Assembly: GCF_025602895.1 (NCBI RefSeq)
Contig: NW_026516243.1
Location: forward strand, 124,001 to 188,000
Direction: 5' to 3'
DNA: 64,000 bases
Source of the DNA: Polychytrium aggregatum
Lineage: Eukaryota; Chytridiomycota; Chytridiomycetes; Polychytriales
The notes beneath the pieces are model-generated. The model saw only the letters and a list, made by a program, of their open reading frames with translations, searched no databases and was not told where the DNA came from. The position numbers and the translations under genes were made by a program. Within the stretch, counting starts at the first letter, position 1. Every line of letters begins with the position of its first letter. Shown here piece after piece: positions 1-10,235 of the stretch.

Positions 1-47
1 AGCCAGAAGGATGTGCAGGACAAGTCACTGCCCAAAGTAAGCCGTCG

Positions 48-1145
48 TTGCCAAAGGGCCGCTCGATGCATCCACTTGCTCGATGCATCCACTTGTTCGA
101 TGCATCCATGTGCCATGCAACCACCACTATCTCTGCTCTGCTCGCACACTTCCCTGGGGCAGAATACATCTCCAGGCGCATCGGTTGGCCAGCAGTGTCG
201 CCCGGGTCGGCACCAATGCCGCCCCAGTTCTTCTCGCACCTACTCACCCAACGACCATACTCTCGCTCCCGCCAGGACTTTGACTGTATCATCATAACGG
301 TGTCGTCGAACGCCCTTCGTGGCCAATGGATCATTGACCTCATCAAGCATATCCAATCCTCGGCCGTCATCTATAGCTTCGGCCCTTCCTTCCACGACGT
401 CGAGTTTATCAAGCGCGAATGCAACATCGACACCGAGCGAGTCGTCCGCTCCTCCATCAGCGTCGTCGCCTGGCAAGCCCCGCTCCCGAACGAGCGCTTC
501 AGCCCGATTTCAGAGCAAGAGTTTCAGGTTGGAGCAGCGGAGGGCGCCAATGCCCTCATTGCCTACTTCTCAGGCGGCCCCCAGGGTCTCAGCAAAACCG
601 ACAACGCCGACACCGAAGCCACCAGCAAGCAGCTGATTTCGTACTTCAATACCGGCGGGCTCCCGACCCAGCCCGTTACCAACCTTCCGCAGCTCAGCCG
701 ATTCATGGTCGGGGTTCTGGTGCCTATCCTTATCGGACTGCAAAGCGCCGAATGGAGCTTCCAGAAACTGAGCCAGGACCGTGCTCTGCTCAACAAGACC
801 GTCCGGGCCTCTCGCGAAGGCATCAACCGCATCCGCAACATCTACAGCGTGCCCGATCTCGGATGGGCCCTGTGGTTTGCCCACGCCCTCATCTTTGCGA
901 CGACACTCCGGATCGTCATGTTTGTGCTGCCGCGCATCGCCAGCTTTGACATCGAGACCTTCCTGGGATACCATTTCACCAAGGTGCAAGACCAGACGAT
1001 CCTCCATGCCGAAGAAGAGCTCGCTGCCGCCCATGCCGCCGGTCGCGATGATCTCGTCCTGGATCTGGTGACGCTCTTGAACACCAACCCGCGCTGGCTC
1101 GAGCAGCAGTCCCAGAAAGCTTCGGCTGCCTCCGACGAGCAGTGA
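48..1145 (+). CDS. Ketopantoate-reductase-like protein, 3' part
   Basis: The frame is open from the window edge to a TGA at 1143-1145. Protein-like sequence becomes convincing from about 265 onward (DFDCIIITVSSNALRG). That segment resembles the N-terminal Rossmann half of the ApbA/PanE ketopantoate reductase superfamily, where a 'd.iivtvSs.AL' strand is followed by a helix and a second strand. Later segments (VVAWQAPLPNERF, AYFSGGPQG) fit the same family. The dinucleotide-binding glycine loop is not visible, so the real 5' end probably lies upstream of the window, and the low-complexity first 70 codons may be intron or leader. A hydrophobic stretch near 'WALWFAHALIFATTLRIVMFVL' could be a buried helix or a membrane segment. 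Function is inferred from fold resemblance only. The mini-transposon starts 35 bp after the stop. Confidence 0.45.
   Translation: MPKGRSMHPLARCIHLFDASMCHATTTISALLAHFPGAEYISRRIGWPAVSPGSAPMPPQFFSHLLTQRPYSRSRQDFDCIIITVSSNALRGQWIIDLIKHIQSSAVIYSFGPSFHDVEFIKRECNIDTERVVRSSISVVAWQAPLPNERFSPISEQEFQVGAAEGANALIAYFSGGPQGLSKTDNADTEATSKQLISYFNTGGLPTQPVTNLPQLSRFMVGVLVPILIGLQSAEWSFQKLSQDRALLNKTVRASREGINRIRNIYSVPDLGWALWFAHALIFATTLRIVMFVLPRIASFDIETFLGYHFTKVQDQTILHAEEELAAAHAAGRDDLVLDLVTLLNTNPRWLEQQSQKASAASDEQ
62..110. repeat. Short tandem repeat, 16-bp unit
   Basis: About three copies of a unit close to TCGATGCATCCACTTG. It lies in the doubtful 5' portion of the preceding open frame, which argues that this stretch is not conserved coding sequence. 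Confidence 0.6.
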
Positions 1146-1179
1146 TTGCGGCGGATTGAGTGGTTTGCGACACGATGTA

Positions 1180-1525
1180 CACTTAATTCAGGCGGAAATG
1201 GGACACTTGCCCATAACCCATATGTCAGCGTAGTATGCGATGGCATGCGTCAAGCAAAGCCACAAGAAATAAAACAGATCACTTTGGCAGCCCCCGAGTG
1301 AACACCGCCGGTCGCTCTCCGGTCTCCACAATCGACCTGCACACTGGTCTCGGAGTGCCAGCGGTGAATGGTGCTCTTGGACACAGGTAACGTCTCTCAG
1401 GCTATGAATGACAGTGTAACACCGCTTCACAGAATGACCAAGGCCAGCACGCGATGGTATTGAGTAACAAAATACTTGATCAATGGTCATCATCAAGGGT
1501 GTCTCGTTTATAATTAAATCGCCTG
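1180..1525 (-). mobile_element. Mini-transposon: internally deleted relative of the Fanzor-mariner element
   Basis: A 346-bp element with the same termini as the 3.6-kb element at 11965-15596. It is bounded by TA dinucleotides at 1178-1179 and 1526-1527. The left 26 bp (1180-1205) match the large element's left end at 19 of 26 positions. The right end shares the ..CGCCTG terminus and the GTGTC(T/C)CGTTT core. Left part 1180-1346 corresponds to the Fanzor 3' end. Right part 1347-1525 corresponds to the transposase 5' end, including a decayed copy of its start region. Between them about 3.3 kb is missing. Positions 1247-1346 match 12031-12130 at 96 of 100 positions with no gaps, whereas sequence on both sides is clearly more diverged. 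It encodes no intact protein and would be mobilised, if at all, in trans. Confidence 0.85.
1247..1346 (-). other. Conserved putative Fanzor guide-RNA block in the mini-transposon
   Basis: This 100-bp block is the copy of 12031-12130. The four differences correspond to 12077, 12087, 12106 and 12126, all inside the last codons of Fanzor. The 32 nt matching the region just after the Fanzor stop are identical. It is the position where TnpB/Fanzor elements encode the 3'-overlapping guide-RNA scaffold. No RNA evidence is available here. Confidence 0.45.
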
Positions 1526-1527
1526 TA

Positions 1528-1965
1528 ATTGTGGTGTGGTGCTGCCGATGGGGCAGTTGACTTTGGCATCGCAGGTGGCAGCGGTGTTTTGTGGCAAGTA
1601 TCGGTCGGCATGCGCCTTGGTGCTGGAAATATCAAACAGGACAGTGCCTTTTGCAAAGATCTTGAATACATGGGTCTGTTCAAGAACCGTTCCTGGTGGC
1701 TGTCATGGACGAATCGCACTTTGGAACATGGCCGCAGCGGTCCACACAGCGCCGCATAGCCCCGGAATGGCGCACTCTGACTCGAGCGCTGTCCGACTGA
1801 CTGGCGAACCGACTGGCTGGCTCCAAGGAGACGAAGCAAGAAAATAGCGGCTCTGACGTTTATTTGAGACGGGAGACATGCAGAGAGAAACGATAGACAC
1901 AAATACGCAGGCTCGGAGCTAGACCCTCGTCAAAGATGTAAAGACACCCACCGATCCCAAGCGGC
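1528..1965. other. Intergenic, no gene recognised
   Basis: Only short overlapping open frames with no recognisable protein features. It separates the mini-transposon from the 3' end of the EF-hand gene. Confidence 0.6.
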
Positions 1966-2538
1966 TTATTGCTCCGACTCAGCGAGGGGCTCAAGCTCCT
2001 CGATCAGCTTGGCAAAGATCTCGTAGGTGATCTGGCCGCTGGGGTTGGTCTCGACCTGGTCCATGATGCGCTTGATGTCCTCCTTGCTGAACTCGGGGTT
2101 GGTCTTGAGGAGATGGCGGAGCTCCTTGTGGGTGAGGACGCCGTTTCGGTCCTTATCGGCCATCCGGAAGGCATCCTCGAGGGTGACCTCGCGGTCAAAG
2201 TAGCCGTTCTCGATGCACGAGACAAGCGATGCGAATTCCTCAAAGTCGAGGACGCCATTGCCGTCTTCGTCAAAGAGTCGGATGACGCACTGCACGGCGT
2301 AGTCGCCCGTCGAGCGGCCGGTGATGTTGGCGACAAGCTCTGTGCACTCGGTCTGGCTGAGGGAACCGTCTTGGTTGGAGTCATGGGCCAGGAACTGCTG
2401 GCGGAGGGACTCGAGACGCTCGGGGGCGAGGGAGGTGGACTGGCGGCAGATTCAACGGGATATGGTGAGCCGGTATTGACGATCGCCGACGAGTGCGCAA
2501 CCCAGCCGCGATGGCCAAGGCAGCACATTGCTTACCAT
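1966..2538 (-). CDS. Four-EF-hand calcium-binding protein, calmodulin/troponin-C-like
   Basis: Two exons. The first holds only the start codon (2536-2538), followed directly by GTAAGC. The second is 2439-1966, ending in TAA. The product is about 158 residues. EF-hand loops in order are DSNQDGSLSQTE, DEDGNGVLDFEE, DKDRNGVLTHKE and a fourth, ETNPSGQITYEI, which starts with Glu instead of Asp and is probably weak. The length and four-hand layout fit calmodulin-like Ca2+ sensors, but the sequence is too divergent to be calmodulin itself. The lone-ATG first exon rests on in-frame joining: upstream of 2439 the same frame meets a stop, and a canonical acceptor (CCAG) sits exactly at the join. The intron is 96 bp. 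The binding partner is unknown. Confidence 0.8.
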
Positions 2539-2873
2539 CGTGCAAGCTGGCAGAGACGGCAGGTTCGAGGTTGGACGGGGACAGAGTAAGATCCGGGGGG
2601 ATGCTGCGAGCAAGATCAAACGAACGGCGAAACGGGCAGGGCGGGGAGACGAGCAGCAAGTCGGCTGGGTGGCGCAACCGGACAAGCAAGGCCCCCCCCC
2701 ATGATGTGTCCTGGACACAGCGTTCATCTATCTGGGCTTTGGTCGCTTTTGATGATAGATGGGTGTGTATTCAGGACTGCCGATACAGATGGCCCTCGGA
2801 AAGAAGTGTCCCGTTATTGATGTGTCGGCGACGAGCGTGCTGCACGATCAACAGCGTACGATCAACAGCGCAC

Positions 2874-4463
2874 TCAAGCCGACTTGCTGGCGAGCCACTC
2901 CTTGATGCCCTCAGCCAGCTTGACATAGTCGTCCAGGTCGTTGTAGACCTCGACCGAGATGCGGATCCACCAGCGACCGGCATGCTTGTAGAACTGGCCG
3001 GCAATCTGCTTGCTCTGGAGAATGTCGGCGCGCAGTGTCAGCATCGTCTCGTCCGAGACGCCGGCGGGAACAGGCAGAGCGATATTGGCCATGTTGGCGA
3101 TCAGGCCGGTGCCGGCGGTGCCGTCGCTGCCCAGACCCAGGAGGACCTCGGTGGCAAAGATCTCGGCGACCTTGTGGGCAGCCTCGACGCAGAGCTTGTG
3201 GTTGCGTTCGCGGATGACCTGTTCGCCGCCCAGCCAGCGGCGGAACTCGAGTGCGGCCGGCACCGTCAGGTACGGCGTGAGGTCGGCGGTGCCAGTGTAG
3301 TCAAACTCGGAGCGGAAGCTGGGGTTGGCATAGCCAAAGGAGATGACGGTAGGATGGATAAAGCTCTGGTATTCCTTGCGGGCATAGAGCACGGCGGCGC
3401 CGCGGGCGACATAGAGCCACTTGTGCAGGTTGGTGAAGAAAAAGTCTGGCTCGGTGGCTGCCAGATCGAGCTCGATCTGGCCGATCGCATGGGCGCCGTC
3501 GACGACCGACAGCACGTCGTACTTTCTGCAGAGAGCGCAGAGCCGGCCAAAGGGAACAATGACGCCTGGAACCGAGGTGATGGCATCGAGCGATGCTGCA
3601 AAGACGCTGCCGCCCAGGCGCTGCTCGTCGAGAATGGCTTGCTCGACCCGGCCGACGAGGTCGTCGTCCGAGATGGGATATTCAACAGGGACATCGATGA
3701 CGTTGAAGCCAACGGTGTCGGCGACATACTGGACCACGGGCCGGACGCCACCGTAGACGGTCGAGAGACGCAGCAGCGAGCGCTTGCGTCCGTTGGGCAG
3801 AACCGAGCTGGAATGGCCCTTGGCAGCGAGCAGAGTGGGTGCAGAGCGCAGGACGGCGTTGGCACCGGAGGTGGCATTGTTGACAAAGGCTAGATCGGCA
3901 GCGCTGACATTGAGCAGGGGGGCAACCTGAGCGAGCGACTCCTGGAGCTTCTTGCGAACAATCAGCTCGAACCAGCGATCGGGCTGACAGATGGTGTTGT
4001 CCGAGGCAAGGCAATGGGAAGCAGAGTTCGATGGCGGTCCGATGGTGGTGTGATGGTGGTGTGATGGTGGTCCGATGGTTGTCCGATGTAAAATCAAAGT
4101 GAGAGTGAGTGGAATAGAACGTTGCATGTTGATGCACAAGCCCGAGCCAGATATCGAGTTGCAAATGTCAGGTGGCAAATGTCAAGTGGCAAATGTCAAG
4201 TGGCAAATGAGGATCGCACGTTCGAAGCAAGCGTTGAGCCTCGAGTTTGGCCAGGAACAGCATTGGCAGCGGATGGGCGAGGCGCTGCTTACGTTCTCCT
4301 CCATGAGATGCAGCAGCTTGATGCGCTGCTCGAGGACATAGGCCGGGGTGGTGCCAAACGAGCCGTTGTTGGTGGGGATGCACTCGCTGGCGAGGTGGAA
4401 GTACGGACGCAGGGCATGGCCAAAGGCCGGGGCGGGGACACTCAAGTCGGTCTTGGCGGACAT
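2874..4463 (-). CDS. PLP-dependent class-V aminotransferase-fold enzyme (isopenicillin-N-epimerase / Egt2-like)
   Basis: Exon 1 is 4463-4293 (57 codons). The intron is 4292-3984 (GTAAGC..CAG). Exon 2 is 3983-2874, giving 426 residues. The N-terminus has the family hallmark 'NNGSFGTTPAYV'. The core has SVVDGAHAIGQIELDL (cofactor-binding Asp and His) and TNLHKWLYVARGAAVLYA, whose Lys is the expected PLP Schiff-base residue. These features place it with isopenicillin N epimerase-like cysteine desulfurase/lyase proteins. Fungal Egt2 (the hercynylcysteine sulfoxide lyase of ergothioneine synthesis) belongs to the same group, but the sequence alone does not choose a substrate. Length is normal and no defect is visible. 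The single intron is unusually long for this window and full of short tandem repeats. Confidence 0.8.
4020..4215. repeat. Intronic short tandem repeats
   Basis: Inside the aminotransferase intron lie GATGGTGGTGT-type repeats (about 4024-4086) and three copies of a roughly 15-bp unit, CAAGTGGCAAATGT (about 4166-4210). No coding content. Confidence 0.7.
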
Positions 4464-4814
4464 TGGGAAGTGATCGAGACGGGTGGGTTAGAGGAGGCGA
4501 GTGCGTCGAGGCGAATCTGCTCCAGCAGGGGGGTGGTGTTGTTGCGATGCAGGAGAACGGGGGCCAAAGGACGGATGTCGCTGTCGAGAGTTTTATGGCG
4601 TGGGGGTTGGCCGGGCGGCTCCTCATGGGGTTTGGGGCCGCAGCACGGCATTTGTCAGGGGAGGTCGTTGGGGATGTGATCGAGCATGTGGCTTTGTGCG
4701 GTGTGGGTGTTGGTGGGTGTTGCCAGAGATATACCCGGTCGGTGCGAGCAACGGACGACACAGACGCCGCTGCCGAGAGGGTAGATTGCCCTGGTGAAGC
4801 AGCACCATGCATCG

Positions 4815-4900
4815 AGAGGTATCGACATGGGCATCAACATGGGTATCGACATGGGCATCGACATGGGTATCGACATGGGCATCGACATGGGCATCGACAA
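4815..4900. repeat. 12-bp minisatellite (ATCGACATGGGC/T)
   Basis: About seven head-to-tail copies, alternating ATCGACATGGGC and ATCGACATGGGT. Because 12 is a multiple of 3, all six frames stay open, which creates spurious ORFs. It lies between the divergent starts of the aminotransferase (-) and the ASA1-like gene (+). Confidence 0.9.
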
Positions 4901-5132
4901 GCCGGCATGGGACGGGTGCGCAGCACATACGATATGCGCAGCACTGTCCCACACACACGCGCAGCATCATGGCTGCAGCCGTCCCCGTTTCTTGGTCGCT
5001 GCCGATTGATCATTCGTCTCGATCCTGGGGCCGGCACCACCCTGCACTCGCCTGATCCAGACGCACCCCAGCGACTGCGATCGCCCACGGAAACCGAGCA
5101 CCAAAGAGTCTCTGCTCACCCGCTCTGGCGTC

Positions 5133-7389
5133 ATGTCGCTGCTTGTTCGAGCGTCGAAGCAAGGCGCTGCTCCTGGTTCCCGCTCCCGGCCCGATGCCAG
5201 CAACAACCCGCTGCCTCCCGACCCCATCTACGTCTTTCGCTCTCACGAAGCGCAAGTGCAAGCCATCTGTTTTTCCAAAGATCCCACTATCATGTGCTCC
5301 GGGTATGCCTCGGGTCTGTGGGGCTGTGGTGATGCTCCTTCGTTCGTATTGATATCGCCACTGACAGTGCTTCCGTCCTCCATTCTGCAGAGATTCCGAT
5401 GGCGTCGTGATTGTGTGGAATCTGAAAATCCGCCGGCCGCTTTTCCGCTGGACACCACATCCAGAGAAAGGGGTTTTGGGTCTGGCGCTGGTCGAGATCC
5501 CCAACGAGCCAGTTCAGCTGATAACGTCCGTATGTCGAGGATGCTGCAGCTCCTCCAGCTGCCTCGTGCCCAATGTATACCACGACACTTTGGCGCTGTT
5601 TCGGCTGACCGCTGCGTTTCCATCCAATCGACAGCCACGGACGAGATATGTGTCTCCATATATGGGATATGAGCTGGCTGTTACCCCAGCTCATCCACGA
5701 CGACGACGAAAACGACGACGGCAGCACCGGCTCTGTGAATGCGGGCAATGACAAGAGCGATCATGTCGGTGGAGGCGACGGACCGGCGCTGCTGGATAAG
5801 CATATCGCCACCATCCCCGTGAACCCATACACATTCTGCTCGTTTTCTCTTCTCTGCATTCCACCGAGTCCGACTGGGGGATCGGCAGGCGATGGACAGG
5901 AGGGCTTCATTGGTATGTATTGGGCGCCCATGTCAAGCAAACCCGAATATCCGAGCAGCATCAGACGCACGAACAAGCTCGGGCTCAACTGCGTTCTCTC
6001 CTGGCAGGCGTCCCGGAGAAGATTATCGCATATCCGAATCTCCACGAAGAAACCAAGGTAGGCGTTTGTGACGAAAGCACTATCGTACCATCATCTTGTG
6101 GCTCTGTGGATCAAGCCCTGAACCCTCCTGTTGTCGTGCTGTCGATGTTGCGCGAGCCAGGTCGACGTTCTGGACCTTCGAACCAAGCAGCCACTTCATG
6201 AATCCTTCCACTTGCCGGACTCCAAAACAGGTGCGCATCCTCTCTAACAGCCAAAGCGCTAGGTTGGTCCAGGCGCACTAAGGTGATGCCTTGACCCTGA
6301 AATGAAGGAACGGTCATGGTCATCAAGCTCTTCGTAGACACTGCCAGCACCCCGCTGCTCATGACGGGATATGAGAGTGGTTCTGTGGCTGTATGTAAGG
6401 TCAAGTCCGGCGAACTGCTTTGGAAGCTCGATCTGCATCAAGACAGCGGTACGTTCGATTTCCAGTAGTTGTTCTTACATCTCCGACCCACTTCCTCCCC
6501 CGCGACCGCTCGGGGGCGCAAAGATGTCCAAGGCCAAGAGGCCAGTCATTGACGCTTCGCCCTGAGGGTTCACAGCGGTGGCTCAATCTGACTCGGCAGT
6601 GCGAGTGAAGGAAACTGTTGGATGGGAACAGCCTGCTCTCTGACTAATATGTTGGAATCCCACTATCTCATTGCCATGGATACATTCCCAGTGCTGTCGC
6701 TCGACATCTTTGATGGCGGCTCAACGGCTGTTTCGACGGGAGCGGACGGAAGGCTGGTCAAGTTCTCGCTCGATAGCAAGGTGAGGCAGTCCCCAAAGAG
6801 CATATACAACCGAGTGAGCAAACACCCTGACTGGCCAACTATTTGATCCAACCCCAGCAGAGCCCACCCTCGGTTCTTGATCTGGACTCAAATGGCATCG
6901 CCACTGTGGCTGTTCGACCTGACGGACGCATTGTCGCCACTGGAGGTTGGGATTCAAGGTATGCTGCAAAGTTGGTTGGGTGTCTGGAGTTGTCGCCTTG
7001 CTGAATCACCGACAGAGCCAATCGCACATTCGCTGCTGTCATGCAGGCCGGTGTTTCGCAAATGCAGCGTCATCTCAAGGGAAGGCTGTGGTGGCTGTGC
7101 AGACCAGGGCCCACTCCGACCATTCCTGCATATTGCATTCCTCACGACTGCCGACAAAACCACCCACAGGATACGACTGTTCACTTTGAAGAAGCTGAAG
7201 CCCCTCGCTGTGCTGAGCCACCACCGCGAGTCGATCCGTATCGTGGCTTTCCAGGATCTGCGATGTGGAAGCGCAACCGAGGCGGAAGTTGCAGAGAACG
7301 GGGCCGCAGACCCGCTTGTTCGGTTCTTGCTCTATGTTGGTGGAAAGGATGGACACATCAGCCTCTGGGATATATATGGCTCGGTCTGA
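5133..7389 (+). CDS. ASA1: WD40 protein of the ASA1/GNB1L family
   Basis: Nine exons: 5133-5302, 5391-5525, 5635-5912, 6008-6057, 6161-6230, 6308-6448, 6692-6780, 6858-6958, 7170-7389 (417 residues). WD-repeat signatures run through it: YVFRSHEAQVQAICFS, DSDGVVIVWNLKIRRPL, HGRDMCLHIWDMS, GYESGSVAVCKVKSGE, STGADGRLVKFSLDSK, VAVRPDGRIVATGGWDSR, YVGGKDGHISLWDIYGSV. The start 'DPIYVFRSHEAQVQA' and the 'GRD..L.IWD' segment match Asa1, a subunit of the ASTRA/TTT chaperone complex that matures PIKK kinases (TEL1, MEC1, TRA1). Exon 2 appears to end at a GTCCGT donor; this is the choice that keeps phase. Placement within the WD40 superfamily is certain, the orthology good. Confidence 0.8.
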
Positions 7390-7689
7390 GCGAGGAGGAC
7401 TTGGCCTGACAGAGAAACAGCTTGGCTCACAACTGACATGATCGCCAACTGAGTTTCCTTGACTGGATCTGATATGGGTCGAGTGACGATGTCGATTCAA
7501 CGCCCCAATCATCAAATCAAACGATCACCCTGGACTTGTGCCGTCTGTTCTCATGTTGATGAGGGTTGGGTGCTGAGTTGAAGACGCTCACGCAATGACT
7601 CCTCATCTTGGTTTGTTGTGTGCTGAACAGGACGAGGGGGAGGAGGCATTGCTTTCGAGAGGCTGAGGTGGTGTGTGTGAAGGAAGCAC
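7390..7689. other. Intergenic, nothing recognised
   Basis: About 300 bp between the ASA1-like stop and the truncated 5' edge of the LINE. No gene or clear motif seen. Confidence 0.5.
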
Positions 7690-9825
7690 ACCGACTGCGA
7701 CGAGATATGGCTCTACTTCCTCATGGGAGCAGCCATCAAGGCGTCCGTGGTCCCAACTGAGTGGAGTACAGTGCTGATCCACCCCGTCTACAAGAACAAG
7801 GGATCGCCCCTCGACCCCGCAATGTACAGGCCGATTGGACTGACCCAGGTCTGCCGAAAGGTTGTCGAGCGAGCACTGCTGCCGTTGCTCAACCGAAAGC
7901 TCGGACTGATGGACATTGCCCAAGGTGGATTCCGGGCCGAGCGAGGCACCCTCGACCAGATCTTTGGCCTGGACACGCTCATCAAGGACCGCCAGCTGGC
8001 GGGCGAGGAGTACTCCCTGGTGTTCCTCGACATCAAGGCGGCCTACGACACTGTCTGGAGGGAGAAGCTCTGGGACAAGATTGAAGAGCGCACCCCATGT
8101 GACGATCACCCTCAGGCTCTTGAAGGCCATGTTCGACGATGTGAAGATTCAAGTCGTTAGCAAGAGCCGTCGGTCCAATCCGGTCTGGCTGCAGAAGGGA
8201 CTGATCCAAGGATCGGTGCCTGAGCCCGCTGATGTTCAGCGCGTTCATCGACGACCTCCCTGGGAAACTCCGGGCAGACGGTGGAACGACCCTAACCACC
8301 ACCCGAGGACGAGCCGTCCAGGTCAACTCACTGTGGTTTGCCGACGATGGGGTGCTCATCTGCCGCCCCAACCAGACCCAGCGCCTCCTCGACATCTGCG
8401 AGGCCCACAGCATCGAGAATCGATACCAGTTCTCGCCCCCGAAGTGCGAGGTGATGTTCACCGAACAGCACCCAGAGAAGGATGCCAAGGTGTACCTGTA
8501 CGGCAAGGAGCTGCCAGTCGCCAAGGAGTTCCGGTACCTCGGAGCCATCGTCGACATCAACGGCTTCAGGATGGACCGCCAGATCCAGAACCTCACCCAC
8601 AAGGCTAGAGGTGCCGCCGACAAGCTGGTGAAGCACGAAATGAGTCTGGGACGATACTCGGCCAAGACAGTGACGAGGGTGTTCAAGACCTTCGTTCGGC
8701 CCATGCTCGAGTATGGACTGACCCTCGAAGTGCTCACGAAGCAGCAAGCCGTGATACTCAGACGAGCACAGATGCACTGTCTGACCCGACTCTTCAGAGT
8801 GGTGCGGAACACGTCCTACGGAGCGATGCACCTCGGATGCGGACTCATCACCCTGCCCAACCGCCTCAAGCAGCTGGCCCTCCAGAACCGAGCCGTCTGG
8901 GAAGACCGTCTGGACCACAACGACAAGATGGTCTCGATGGTGTTGAGATATTCCCGCATCCAGCCCAGTCTGATGGATGCATCCCTCGGCTCCCAGTTCT
9001 ACCTCGACGAGTACTGGCGGCAGCTGATCGTGCTGAAAGAGCAGTGCCAGCCGGACTACCCGATGAAGGAGCTGTTCAGGAATGGCTACTACCAGCTCCC
9101 AGGGCCACCAGTCAAGCTGCAGATTCACATCGAGGACGCGCAAGGCTTCGACAGGTCAAAGGAACTGACCTCGGCCCGCACCGTGACGACGACCATGTCG
9201 GGACTGTGGGCCGAGCGAGGGCCCAAGAGAGATCGATACTATCACAACATGATGGTAAGATGGACCCTCGGTGCCTTCCCCGGACACCCGTATGGCCACT
9301 ATCGGCTGTGTGTCTCCTGCACGAAGAGCCGAGGAGAGTTTGTCGCGATGTGCCGGACCCACACCCAGAGCTGCGTCGGAAGAAGCGGCTCGTGGCAACG
9401 GATAGTGGACGAGCTCAAGCTGCGGCACCCCGAGTGGCAAGAAAGCGGCCACGAAAAGGTCGGTCCGATCGATAAGCTCCTGGACCTGACGAACGTAGTG
9501 GGTTACTACGAGCTGGATGGCATGAGAAGGTTCAACTGGCAAGACCCGGATGTCCATCTCCTGTGGCGAACACTCCGAAGAGTGTTCAAGACGCTGATCA
9601 TCGCCAAGGCGGGGTGGAAACCCCCCAGGCGATAGGCGGCATGGTCGAAGCAGAGCGAGAGATGAGGGCATATAGCTTTCATCGAACGCAAACTGCCCAT
9701 TAGGCCTATGAGTATTCCATCCCTTGTTATTTTTCTCCTTCTTTTTCTTTTTCTTTCCCCCAAGTACTGCTAGGGCCGACCAGGCCTTGATAGCTTTTAA
9801 GTGAAATATATAATAAAAAAAAAAA
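7690..9825 (+). mobile_element. 5'-truncated LINE (non-LTR retrotransposon) with A-tail
   Basis: The element begins abruptly inside the reverse-transcriptase domain (recognisable from 'EIWLYFLMGAAIKASVVP') and ends in an A run at about 9815-9825 after a roughly 180-bp 3' untranslated region. No endonuclease domain is present. This is the usual outcome of incomplete target-primed reverse transcription. No convincing target-site duplication was found by eye. Confidence 0.8.
7723..9635 (+). pseudogene. LINE reverse transcriptase, frameshifted fragment
   Basis: Palm and finger segments are visible: HPVYKNKGSPLDPAMYRPI, GFRAERGTLDQIF, SLVFLDIKAAYDTVW (motif A) and NSLWFADDGVLICRPN (motif C, FADD variant). 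A thumb/connection region (KEFRYLGAIVDINGF) and a C-terminal region with Cys/His pairs (CVSCTKSRGEFVAMCRTH) follow. The frame changes twice, at about 8085-8095 and 8215-8230. Between these points the conserved 'LLKAMFDDVKIQVV' segment is read in another frame. From 8232 to the stop at 9633-9635 the frame is open. The copy is therefore non-functional. I do not assign a clade. Confidence 0.85.
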
Positions 9826-10235
9826 CAGACATGAAGGGGGGGGTGGTTGTAACCAGACGTGAGGTTGTTCATGACACAATGTCGACTGGAATGATTGCAT
9901 ACATACGGAAGGAAGACACAAGGAAAAGACAGACCGAGAGAGAAAGAGAGAGGGGGAGCGAAATGCGATTCTATCGACCCACCGACCGCGCATGGCAGGC
10001 GGGACCAGGTGTTTCCGCAAGTGCCCAAGCGAGCAAAAGTGCAGAGGCATCGTTACGCAGGCGGCGCTCCACAGCCGATGTCCAAGCGGGTGCGGCAAGA
10101 TTCCAAACAGTGGCGAAAGGATCCCAGGGCATATCCAGGTCTTCCTTCGCAACCCCACTGAGTCCTTGTCGGCAAACAGCGGCGCATCCGGGCACTCAGC
10201 CGCACAGCGACACTAGCGCGCAGGGTGCGCCGCCA
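9826..10235. other. Intergenic, low-complexity sequence
   Basis: Contains a G run near 9836-9843 and a purine-rich GAGA tract at 9930-9957. No gene recognised. It contains the 3' flank of the minus-strand gene that follows. Confidence 0.5.

Noticed and set aside
2765-2820. TGTATTCAG and TGTCCCGTTA, resembling fragments of the transposon's terminal repeats
   Set aside because: Matches are only 9-10 bases, in the wrong spacing, with no TA-bounded element between them. Chance is sufficient.
2493-3893. 466-codon plus-strand frame
   Set aside because: It is antisense to the well-supported aminotransferase, whose minus-strand product has PLP motifs.
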